Assembly: GCF_002161065.1 (NCBI RefSeq)
Contig: NZ_NFLV01000008.1
Coordinates: 1-64,000, forward strand
Origin: Eubacterium sp. An11
GTDB taxonomy: Bacteria > Bacillota > Clostridia > Lachnospirales > Lachnospiraceae
DNA length: 64,000 nt
Direction: 5' to 3'
Made by a program: the position numbers and the translations under genes. Under the pieces are notes generated by a model. That model did no database searches, was not told the origin of the DNA, and saw only the letters and a list, made by a program, of their open reading frames with translations. Shown one piece after another: positions 53,412-61,601 of this stretch. Each line of letters begins with the position of its first letter. The stretch's first letter is position 1.

Positions 53412-53446
53412 GTTATGGAATCAACCACACAGGCTGATGCCATAAC
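53412..53446 (-). terminator. Terminator of the cation diffusion facilitator gene
   Basis: GTTATGG/CCATAAC outer arms with an inner ATCA/TGAT stem; on the minus strand TATTTTTGG follows. It lies 28 bp after the stop. Confidence 0.8.
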
Positions 53447-53474
53447 CATTTTCAATGTTCCTGTCTGCCCTGGC

Positions 53475-54638
53475 TCAAGCCGTTTCATCAAAAGCGATGA
53501 TCGTCACGTAATGCTTGTCCTTTGCCAATAAGGCCTGATCAATCTTTTCTTTCAGTTCTTTATGTTTCTGGCGCATGGAATACGGCACCGCCAGATCAAA
53601 CATAAGCTTCGTCTGTTTGGAGCTTCGCACCACCCGGAAATCATGCATGGAAAGCTGCGGATCCAGATCCTTTATGATCTCTTCCACGATTCCCTTCATC
53701 TCATTCCATTCGGCGTCATCCAGAACCACCGGATCATAATGGATGACCAGATGAACATTCATCTGTTCCAGAGCGTCTCTCTCGATATCGTCAATAATGT
53801 CATGACACACAAGCGGATCCTCCTCCGCGCTGAGCTCCGCATGGAGGGTGGCAAAGCACTGGCCCGGACCATAGTCATGAACCAACAGATCGTGAATTCC
53901 GAGAATCTTCTCATGGGACAATACCAGATTCGTAATCTTCTCCACAAGCCCCGGGTCCGCCTGTTTGCCAAGGAGAGGAGAAATGGTCTCCCGGGCAATG
54001 TCCACGCCGGAGTATAAGATAAAAATCGCCACGGCCAGACCAACGATACCGTCTATATTTATATCGAAGAAATATCCCACCGCGCAGCCGAGCAGTACCG
54101 CTGATGAAGTGATAACGTCATTGCGGCTGTCCACGGAAGTGGCTTCCAGAGTGGTGGAACGGATTCTTTTCCCCAGAGAGCGGAAAAAACCTGCCATCCA
54201 TAACTTCACACCGATGGAAAGCAGCAGTACCACGAAAGTGGCGATGGAAAACTCCACGGCCTCCGGATGAATGATCTTCTGCAGAGAAGATTTAGCCAGA
54301 TCAAAACCGATGATCAAAATCAATGCCGCTACCACCAGCCCGGACAGATATTCATACCGGGCGTGGCCGTATGGATGCTCTTCGTCCGCCGGCTGCTGTG
54401 CCATCTTAAATCCCAGAAGCGTCACCACAGAAGACGACGCATCCGACAAGTTGTTGACAGCATCAGCGATGATAGAAACAGAGTTGGCCAGCCAGCCCAC
54501 CATGAGCTTCCCGAAAAACAAAAGCAGATTGCACACGATTCCGGTGCCGCCCGCCAGCTTGCCGATGGCAGAATGCACGGCGGCCGACTCTTCATTTTCA
54601 TAATCTTTTACAAACAGTTTCAGCAAAAATTGAGTCAT
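53475..54638 (-). CDS. Cation diffusion facilitator family transporter (387 aa)
   Basis: A CDF efflux protein exchanging Zn2+, Mn2+, Fe2+ or Cd2+ for protons. Six membrane helices are followed by a cytosolic dimerisation domain. Metal-site residues are in SIIADAVNNLSDASSS (TM2) and ATSVDSRNDVITS (TM5). The long C-terminal part (from about 215) includes HVVIHYDPV-like strands typical of the CDF dimer domain, plus an extra roughly 80-residue extension. The start at 54638 (MTQFLLKLFVKDYENEES) is preceded by a weak GGGG site; 54647 (MII) is an alternative. Metal cannot be told from sequence. Confidence 0.92.
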   Translation of the reverse strand: MTQFLLKLFVKDYENEESAAVHSAIGKLAGGTGIVCNLLLFFGKLMVGWLANSVSIIADAVNNLSDASSSVVTLLGFKMAQQPADEEHPYGHARYEYLSGLVVAALILIIGFDLAKSSLQKIIHPEAVEFSIATFVVLLLSIGVKLWMAGFFRSLGKRIRSTTLEATSVDSRNDVITSSAVLLGCAVGYFFDINIDGIVGLAVAIFILYSGVDIARETISPLLGKQADPGLVEKITNLVLSHEKILGIHDLLVHDYGPGQCFATLHAELSAEEDPLVCHDIIDDIERDALEQMNVHLVIHYDPVVLDDAEWNEMKGIVEEIIKDLDPQLSMHDFRVVRSSKQTKLMFDLAVPYSMRQKHKELKEKIDQALLAKDKHYVTIIAFDETA

Positions 54639-54708
54639 AATAATCATCCCCGTCTTTTTATTCCTGATTCTTTTCTTTATACTAAAAGCCGGAGAAAATG
54701 TCAATAGT

Positions 54709-55512
54709 TTACCAGCCTTTCTTCCTTGCTGTCTTTCCTGCTGTTTTTCTCTTACTGCTTTCCGTTTCCTTTTCGGGTATCCTTCTTCGGCGGGCGAAAA
54801 CTGCCAGAATCAATATAGCCAGCAAAAAGCAGATGCCCAATACAAGGGCCGCTGGCGCTGCCTGATATGTGAAATCCCCCAGATCATAACCGCTGCCACA
54901 GAGAGGATCTGTGAGAATCATTGCGGCTTTGACCGGGTACCAGTTCATGATCCGTCCCTCGAAGGTACCCAGATAGCCGTACACAAAGGCGATGGCCGCG
55001 CCGAACACGCTGCTTTTCAGCAAAAATGTGTTGAGAACGATCAGCGGAAGTACCGAAATATAAATCAATACATTTGACAGAAGAATCTGTCCGGCGGCCG
55101 CGGCCACTGTCAGCACCGTCATATCCGGCAGACCCAGAAATCCATTGACGATTACGGCAAAAAACACATTGCAGATACTGAACATGACCGTCAGAAACAG
55201 CAGGAACACCAGTTTGCCAGCCAGCAGACTGTCATAGGAAACCGGAACCGTCAAAACGGACTTCAACGTATCATCTGTATTCTCGCGGGAAATCACAAAG
55301 ACTGCCATCAGAGTAATGATCACCGGAAAGAAATACGTTCCGTTGGTAATGATGATCTCATGAATATAATAAGAAAAATCCCATCCCACGGAGGTATTGG
55401 CCGTCGAGTAAAAAAAGCTCATGAGCACAGAGAGAACCATCATGGCAACCCCCGCCTTGATCACCGAATACCGTTTCATTTTCCAGAATTCTGTTACAAT
55501 GCACTCTCTCAT
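54709..55512 (-). CDS. ABC-2 type permease (267 aa)
   Basis: The second membrane subunit of a BcrA/MutEFG-type ABC transporter. About six helices (from MVLSVLMSFFYSTAN to LVLGICFLLAILILAVFARRR) and a basic tail. The start at 55512 (MRECIVTEFWKMKRYSVIK) has AGGAGG 8 bases before and overlaps the stop of the first permease (ATGA). Such systems often give resistance to peptide antibiotics. It is the last of three coupled genes. Confidence 0.88.
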   Translation of the reverse strand: MRECIVTEFWKMKRYSVIKAGVAMMVLSVLMSFFYSTANTSVGWDFSYYIHEIIITNGTYFFPVIITLMAVFVISRENTDDTLKSVLTVPVSYDSLLAGKLVFLLFLTVMFSICNVFFAVIVNGFLGLPDMTVLTVAAAAGQILLSNVLIYISVLPLIVLNTFLLKSSVFGAAIAFVYGYLGTFEGRIMNWYPVKAAMILTDPLCGSGYDLGDFTYQAAPAALVLGICFLLAILILAVFARRRRIPEKETESSKRKTAGKTARKKGW

Positions 55513-56321
55513 CTCGTCCACCTCCTGTAAAAACGAAAAATTAACCACAGACTCACTGCCAGGGTGATTCCCAATATAAGCGCCGCCTCCGGATTAGACG
55601 GCACCAGATCATAGGCTTCCGGCGCCAGATTCCGCTGGGGCATCTGCCGTATCATCACGCCGCTGCTCCAGTTGAGCATGCACAGCACCGGGAAATAGTT
55701 AATAATTTTTATCAGGGACTCATTCATGGATACCACCACCAGAGCTGCCCAGGACAATACCGAATAGAAAAAGGACAGCAGCATGGAAATCAGATAGGTC
55801 TTATTAAAGTACACGATGAAAACGACCACCGGAAGGGTGGCTATGGTAATACCGACGCTGAACATGCAGGCAAAGCCAAACTTGAATACCAGTCCGTATA
55901 CTGTTCCGGCGTCGAAAATCCAGGTAAAAATCACGGTAAAACATACATTTGCCAGGGTGTAGATAAGACTGTAGATCAAAAGCACCAGCAGTTTTGTCAC
56001 CACCAGTTTCGTGGCAGCGACCGGAATGGCCCGGATATTTTTAAAAGTATCGTTATCCCTCTCCTGAAAAAACAACAGCGACGCCAGAACGCCCAGCAGA
56101 CAGGGTTCCAGCAGCACAAGACCATAGGACAACATCAGGGTATAAGAATAATCAAACCGTCCCTGCAGATAAGAGAGACTGCCGTCGCCGTTCATCCCGG
56201 ACCTGGTGACGAACACCACCAGCAGCGGAAACAGCAAGGCCAGCGCAACCACCGCCGGAAGGATTTTTCTTCTTTTCAGTTTCAGAAATTCACATGCAAT
56301 CAATTCAGGCAATCCCCTCAC
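55509..56321 (-). CDS. ABC-2 type permease (270 aa)
   Basis: The first membrane subunit, again with six helices; the opening ELIACEFLKLKRRKILPAVV is typical of lantibiotic-immunity-type permeases. The start is probably the GTG at 56321 (AAGGTG 7 bases before), giving a 17-bp overlap with the ATPase gene. It would pair with the second permease to form the channel. Confidence 0.88.
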   Translation of the reverse strand: MRGLPELIACEFLKLKRRKILPAVVALALLFPLLVVFVTRSGMNGDGSLSYLQGRFDYSYTLMLSYGLVLLEPCLLGVLASLLFFQERDNDTFKNIRAIPVAATKLVVTKLLVLLIYSLIYTLANVCFTVIFTWIFDAGTVYGLVFKFGFACMFSVGITIATLPVVVFIVYFNKTYLISMLLSFFYSVLSWAALVVVSMNESLIKIINYFPVLCMLNWSSGVMIRQMPQRNLAPEAYDLVPSNPEAALILGITLAVSLWLIFRFYRRWTR

Positions 56322-57234
56322 CCCCTGTCACCTTCTTAAAATAGTCTTCCAGGGTATCCTCGCAGATCTTCGCGCAGGAAACAGAGAAATCATTCTGGAT
56401 CAGAACCGGAAGGATATCCTGGATCTGCACCTGCATCTTATAAATGCACAGGCCCTTCCCGCCGTCCGTCTCACAGTCCGCGCCCGAGAGCGCAAATTTC
56501 TCTGCCAGCAGCTTCGCCGCCCGCTCCGGCTCCGACACTTCCAGGTAAATGTACCGGCGGTTCTTCTGCTCCAGTTCATGAAGGCTCTCCTCCTCCAGCA
56601 GTCTCCCGTGATCGATGATTCCGATATCGTCCGCCAGCAGGGCAATCTCCGATAATATATGACTGGAAATCATGATAGTCTTCCCCCTTTTATCACAGAG
56701 CTCCCGGATAAACCGCCGCACCTCCGCAATGCCGATGGGGTCCAGACCGTTGATGGGCTCGTCAAGGATCAACAGGTCCGGGTCATGCATGACAGTCAGA
56801 GCGATTGCAAGCCTCTGTTTCATCCCCAGAGAATACTGAGAAAACAGCTTCTTATCTTTATAAGGAAGATTCACGAGAGCGAGCGCCTCCGGAATGGCTT
56901 CTGGATTTTTGATCCGCCGCAACTTTGCGAAAATCCTTAAATTCTCCGTTCCGGTGAGGTTGGGATAAAATCCCGGCGACTCAATAAGACTGCCCACATG
57001 GGGAAGAATCCTCCTCTCATTGCCATGGAGCGGTTTCCCGAATATCTGTATCTGCCCCGCCGTGGGCTCCGTCAATCCCAGCAGCATCCGCATGATAGTG
57101 GTCTTTCCCGCTCCGTTCCTCCCGAGAAGCCCGTAAATCCGCCCGGGTCTTACGTGCAGGGACGCCTCGAAAACTCCGGCCTGCTCCCCGTATTTTTTGG
57201 TGAGGTTGTTGGTTTCTATCATATACTGACTCAT
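56305..57234 (-). CDS. ABC transporter ATP-binding protein, BcrA/lantibiotic-protection type (309 aa)
   Basis: Energy subunit of the three-gene ABC transporter. Walker A GRNGAGKTTIMRMLLG (about 37-52), signature YSLGMKQRLAIA (about 131-142), Walker B DLLILDEPINGLDP (about 150-163), H-loop MISSHILSE. The start at 57234 (MSQYMIETNNLTKKYG) has GGAGG 8 bases upstream. A C-terminal domain of about 90 residues is typical of bacitracin/lantibiotic-type ATPases. No two-component genes are in the window, but phased CCTTAA boxes upstream suggest control by an OmpR-type regulator. Confidence 0.93.
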   Translation of the reverse strand: MSQYMIETNNLTKKYGEQAGVFEASLHVRPGRIYGLLGRNGAGKTTIMRMLLGLTEPTAGQIQIFGKPLHGNERRILPHVGSLIESPGFYPNLTGTENLRIFAKLRRIKNPEAIPEALALVNLPYKDKKLFSQYSLGMKQRLAIALTVMHDPDLLILDEPINGLDPIGIAEVRRFIRELCDKRGKTIMISSHILSEIALLADDIGIIDHGRLLEEESLHELEQKNRRYIYLEVSEPERAAKLLAEKFALSGADCETDGGKGLCIYKMQVQIQDILPVLIQNDFSVSCAKICEDTLEDYFKKVTGGEGIA

Positions 57235-57600
57235 GGCACTGCCTCCTTTTCGTGAATACATTCTTTTTGTCATAAGAATTCTTTTTGCATTATGAATTTG
57301 CTTTGTTCGTAAATTCTCTCTGCTTCTGAAAAAAGAATAGCATGCGCCCCTTAAAAGAGAGATAAGGCAGCCTTAATTTATCCTTAAATGTATATACGGT
57401 TTCATTCTCTTTTCCCCTTGCTCCTTCAAAGATATTCTTGTTATATCATACCGACGCGCAATGAAACACAGAGATAATCCAAAAAGTATCAATCTATTAA
57501 AATTCAGTGCAATACAATATTTTGAAGAATATCTATAAAAATCCGTCCCTGCTTGGGAAGGAAAAAGAATTCTCTATTTGAATAAAAATAATCTCTGACT
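57235..57600. promoter_or_regulatory. Promoter region of the ABC operon with phased CCTTAA boxes
   Basis: CCTTAA (TTAAGG on the coding strand) occurs at 57349-57354, 57371-57376 and 57382-57387, i.e. at steps of 22 and 11 bp, the spacing of tandem half-sites for OmpR/PhoB-class response regulators. No gene lies here. The rest (57400-57600) has no recognised feature. Confidence 0.55.
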
Positions 57601-57613
57601 AGAAAGAAAAAAA

Positions 57614-57650
57614 GCACGAGAATGAATAGCCAAATCGTTCATTCTCGTGC
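57614..57650 (-). terminator. Bidirectional terminator after the ferredoxin-type aldo/keto reductase
   Basis: Thirteen perfect pairs (57614-57626 with 57638-57650); T-rich on both sides, with seven T on the minus strand. Located 26 bp after the stop at 57676. Confidence 0.93.
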
Positions 57651-57675
57651 TCTTTTCTTTCCAAATGTCCGGATA

Positions 57676-58806
57676 TCAGCCTTTCAGCTTAGCCGCAAAA
57701 TCAGCCATGGCTTCGGATATTTTGATCTGCTGCGGACAGACTTTCTCGCAGCTTCTGCATCCGATGCAGGCGGACGGCTGTTTGTCTTCCGGAACTGCCG
57801 CAAGTGCCATCGGCGCAATGAAGCCGCCTCCGGTAAACTTATGCTCATTGTAAAGTTCCAAAAGGCGCGGGATATCCAGTCCTTTCGGACAATGGCTGAC
57901 GCAATAATGGCAGGCAGTACACAGCAGTGTACCGTTTAACATGCCGTCGGCCAGGGCCAGAAGGCTCTTCATCTCTTCATCGTTTAAAGGTTTATCGGTC
58001 TCAAAGGTTGCGATATTGGCCTTCATCTGCTCTGCGTTGGACATACCGGACAATACCATAGTTACCTCCGGAATCGACTGAAGGAAACGGAACGCCCATG
58101 CCGGCACTTCCTCGTCCGGACGCATGGATTTCAGTATGCTGGTCTCTTTCTCCGGCAGAGAAGCCAGTTTACCGCCGCGCAGCGGTTCCATTACCCAGAC
58201 CGGGATGTTATGTTCTTTTAACAGCTCTACTTTTGCCTTGGCGTTCTGGAAAGACCAGTCCACGTAGTTCAACTGAATCTGGCAGAACTCCATGTGATCG
58301 CCGTAGGCGTCCAGGAAACGTTTCATCACGTCATAACTTCCGTGAGCAGAGAATCCCAGATGTTTGATCCGCCCGTTTTTCTTCTGCTCCATGAGATAAT
58401 CAAAGATACCGTATTTCTCATCCAGGTACGCGTCGATATTCATCTCGCATACATTGTGGAACAGATAGAAATCAAAATATTCCACCTGACATTTTTCCAG
58501 CTGTTTTTCAAAAATTTCTTTTACCTTCGGCATGTTGGAGAGATCGTATCCCGGAAATTTAGTGGCGAGATAAAATTTGTCTCTCGGATATTTGCTGAGG
58601 GCCCTGCCCATCACCAGCTCAGAATTGCCGTTGTGATAGCCCCACGCTGTATCGTAATAATTGATGCCGTGCTCCATGGCATAAGCGACCATCTCCCCGG
58701 CGGCAGCCTCGTCGATTTTCGCATCGTCGCCGTCAATGACCGGAAGACGCATGGCGCCCATACCCAGTGCCGATAACTTCAGGTCCTGAAAATCCTTATA
58801 TACCAT
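57676..58806 (-). CDS. Aldo/keto reductase with C-terminal 4Fe-4S domain (376 aa)
   Basis: An N-terminal AKR barrel (MGAMRLPVIDGD; Asp/Tyr in GINYYDTAWGYHNGNSE; Lys in YLATKFPG; His in FYLFHNVCEMN) is followed by a ferredoxin-like domain with two Cys groups: CTACHYCVSHCPKG (about residues 299-312) and CIGCRSCEKVCPQ (about 349-361). These should hold two 4Fe-4S clusters, so electrons can pass between NAD(P)H and ferredoxin. Such fusions are common in anaerobes; the substrate is unknown. Single gene with a strong terminator. Confidence 0.93.
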   Translation of the reverse strand: MVYKDFQDLKLSALGMGAMRLPVIDGDDAKIDEAAAGEMVAYAMEHGINYYDTAWGYHNGNSELVMGRALSKYPRDKFYLATKFPGYDLSNMPKVKEIFEKQLEKCQVEYFDFYLFHNVCEMNIDAYLDEKYGIFDYLMEQKKNGRIKHLGFSAHGSYDVMKRFLDAYGDHMEFCQIQLNYVDWSFQNAKAKVELLKEHNIPVWVMEPLRGGKLASLPEKETSILKSMRPDEEVPAWAFRFLQSIPEVTMVLSGMSNAEQMKANIATFETDKPLNDEEMKSLLALADGMLNGTLLCTACHYCVSHCPKGLDIPRLLELYNEHKFTGGGFIAPMALAAVPEDKQPSACIGCRSCEKVCPQQIKISEAMADFAAKLKG

Positions 58807-58920
58807 TTTTCATCCTCCTGACTTTTTTGAAACTTTTATCTCTTCATAGGCAATTACATTTATCTTCTTTATTATAAAACGCATCAAAATAAGTTGCAAA
58901 TGCCTGAAATGTATGCTCTG

Positions 58921-60947
58921 CTATGCCTGAAAGGTTTGGAATGAAAAAATCTTCACGTCATATCCTTTTAAGAGAACTTCTCCTTCCGGATACGTCTCTC
59001 CGGAAATCAGATCCACACCGGAAAACGGAAGCTTTATTTTTGTATCGGCAGCATTGTGATTGAGCACGAAAAACAGCGTTTCTTTTTCATTCTGACGGCT
59101 CGTGACCTCCACGCCTTCCGGCGTTTCCAGTACCGGACGGATGTGACATTTCGCACAGATATCTCCAAGGAAATCCCGGTAAAACTCCTCATTGGAGGAA
59201 GCCGCCACAAAGCAGGCGTATCCTTTTCCCATCCGGTTTCGGGTGATAACCGGCATTCCCGCATAAAAATCAGACAGATAACCTGTCTCATCCATCTGTT
59301 CCGCCCCTTCCGGATGAAGCAGATCACAGAGGATCCTGGCCGGATAGGTTTTTCCACGATAACGAAATGCATTTTCCTGATCAGGCGGCAGCGCATCCTC
59401 CTCTTCCACCCAGATGCCAAGAATATCCCGGAGTTTGCCCGGGTAACCTCCCGGCACGATCAAATCATTTTCCTGCACCATTCCGCTGAAAAATGTGGTG
59501 ACAAAGGTTCCTCCCCGCTGGACGAAGCTTCGGATATTCTCATCGTCCTCTCCCTTTACCATATACCAGACCGGGGCAATGACCAGAGAATAGGCGTCAA
59601 GGCTCTGTTCCGGGCTGACGATATCGATGTTATAGTTCCTGTTTCGGAGAGCCATGTAATACTTTCCAAACTCTTCCAGATATTTAAGCTCTCTGGTCGG
59701 ACCGGCCGAGTATTCCATTCCCCACCAGTTATCCCAGTCAAAGATCATGGCAATCTCCGAACGGGTGCGCATGCCAAGGGTGCGGCTGCCCAGACGACAA
59801 AGTTCCTGTCCCAGAGCGGAAACTTCCCGGAACACACGGGTATCTGCCGTCCCGGCGTGTTCAATGACCGCCCCATGGAACTTCTCACAGGCGCCGGCGC
59901 TTTTCCTCATCTGGAAAAACATAACCGTGTCTGCTCCGTGGGCCACCGCCTGATAGCTCAGCAGACGCATCACGCCCGGCCGCTTCAGCGAATTATACGG
60001 AAGCCAGTTGGAGACCGTTGGCGTCTGTTCCATCAGTGCAAAGGACTGTCCGCCCTTAAGGCCGCGCATCAGGTCATGAGCCATGGAAGTTCTTGCATAA
60101 GGCTCGCCGTTATCCGGGTAGCAGTCCCAGGAAATAAAATCCATTTCCGGCGCCCATTTAAAGTAATCCAGCGGTTTATAAAAATCCATCAGATTGGTGG
60201 TGATCTCCGCATCGGGGATCACTTTCTTTATGGCCTGATACTCCAGACGGTAACATTCCAGCATAGAATCCGACATAAACCTCCGGTAGTCCAGAGAAAT
60301 CGGCTGAAAATATGTCCGTTCCGGCTCAAAATACTCGGATCGCATATCCGGCGCCACGATCTCTTCCCAATCATAGAAAGTATGTCCCCAGAAAGCCGTA
60401 TTCCAGCTCCGGTTCAGGCACTCCAGTGTATGGTATTTCTTTTGCAGCCACAGCCGGAAATTCTTCTCACAGTTTTCACAGTAACATTCCCCGCTGTATT
60501 CATTGAAATGTGCCACGCCACGATATTATCATAATCTTTATAGCGCTCCGCCAGCTTTCCGGCCAGGATCCGGGAATATTTCCGGTATGTCGGACTGTTG
60601 GGACAGGAATTCGCCCTTCCCCCGAACTTTCTTTTCCGGCCCTCAAAATCAACCCGGAGAATATCCGGATATTTTCTTGCCATCCAGGCCGGATGCACCG
60701 CGGTGGAAGTGGCCATGCAGACTTTCAGTCCGTTCTCCCGAACCATCTCCATGATCCGGTCCAGCTGTTCAAAATGATATTCTTCTTCTGATCTCTGCAG
60801 CAGCGCCCAGGAAAATACATTCAGTGTCACAATATCAATATACGCTTTCTGAAACAAAGCCATATCCTCTTTCCATACTTCTTCCGGCCACTGCTCCGGG
60901 TTATAATCTCCCCCGTATAGGATCTTATCCGCCTTTCCCTCAAACAT
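58921..60947 (-). pseudogene. GH42 beta-galactosidase, broken by a 1-nt deletion
   Basis: Two frames make one GH42 enzyme. The first (60947 on) gives MFEGKADKILYGGDYNPEQWPEEVW and runs to NIVAWHIS, where it slips into junk. The second begins with the catalytic segment NEYSGECYCENCEKNFRLWL and continues to the normal C terminus, with the nucleophile region and the trimerisation domain (LSYQAVAHGADTVMFFQMRKS, then LVIAPVWYM). Adding one A near 60507-60512 joins WHIS to NEYSGE, restoring the acid/base Glu. It would cleave beta-galactosides in the cytosol. Its start overlaps the acetyltransferase stop. Whether it is a real mutation or a read error is unknown. Confidence 0.88.
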
Positions 60948-61533
60948 ACGATTTCTCCTTCTGAATCCGGTCTGCCTCCGTAATCTCCCGGATGACCCGG
61001 CATGGGTTTCCCATGGCAAGGACGTTGGCAGGAATATCTTTGGTCACTACGCTCTTGGCTCCGATGACGCTGCCTTCCCCGATGGTCACGCCAGGAAGAA
61101 TAGTGACATTGGCTCCGATCCAGACATTGTCTCCCACGGTGATCGGCTTTGCGATCTCCAGTCCCTGATTCCGCTCTTCGGCCACCAGCGGATGAATGGC
61201 AGTGTACATACCGCAGTACGGCCCGATAAAACAATACTTTCCGATGGTGATCGGCGCACAGTCCATGAAATACGCATAATGATTGACAAAAGTATTGTCG
61301 CCGATACGGCAGTTGTAACCGTAATCTACGTTGAAAGGTGCCAGGACAGCGCTGTCTCTGCCATGCTGTGCCAACAGTTCCTCTAAGATTTTATTTTGTT
61401 TTTCGGCATCCCGGGGCGCCGTATGGTTAAAAGCAAAACAGAGATCCTCTGCCTGCATGCGTTCTTCCAGAAGTTCCGGATCATAATTGGCGTCGTACCA
61501 GAGTCCCAGATCCCTTTTTTCCCGTTCGGTCAT
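60940..61533 (-). CDS. Sugar O-acetyltransferase, maltose/galactoside type (197 aa)
   Basis: A left-handed beta-helix acetyltransferase using acetyl-CoA. The N-terminal cap (EKRDLGLWYDANYDPELLEERMQAEDLCFAFN) is of the Maa/LacA type, followed by hexapeptide repeats (GKYCFIGPYCGMYTAIHPL with active-site His; ITVGDNVWIGANVTILPGVTIGEGSVIGAKSVV). The start at 61533 has GAGGAAAG upstream; 32 earlier codons are not credible. It overlaps the GH42 start by 8 bp, a lac-like pairing in which acetylation may dispose of unused galactosides. Confidence 0.94.
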   Translation of the reverse strand: MTEREKRDLGLWYDANYDPELLEERMQAEDLCFAFNHTAPRDAEKQNKILEELLAQHGRDSAVLAPFNVDYGYNCRIGDNTFVNHYAYFMDCAPITIGKYCFIGPYCGMYTAIHPLVAEERNQGLEIAKPITVGDNVWIGANVTILPGVTIGEGSVIGAKSVVTKDIPANVLAMGNPCRVIREITEADRIQKEKSYV

Positions 61534-61601
61534 TTTCTCTTTCCTCGTCTTTCCGTTTTTGCTTTTTATGGTAATATACCCCGGAGAAAATGTAAAGAAA
61601 A

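Noticed and set aside
59056-60534. 492-codon plus-strand open frame
   Set aside because: Antisense to the GH42 gene; no family motifs and no ribosome site.
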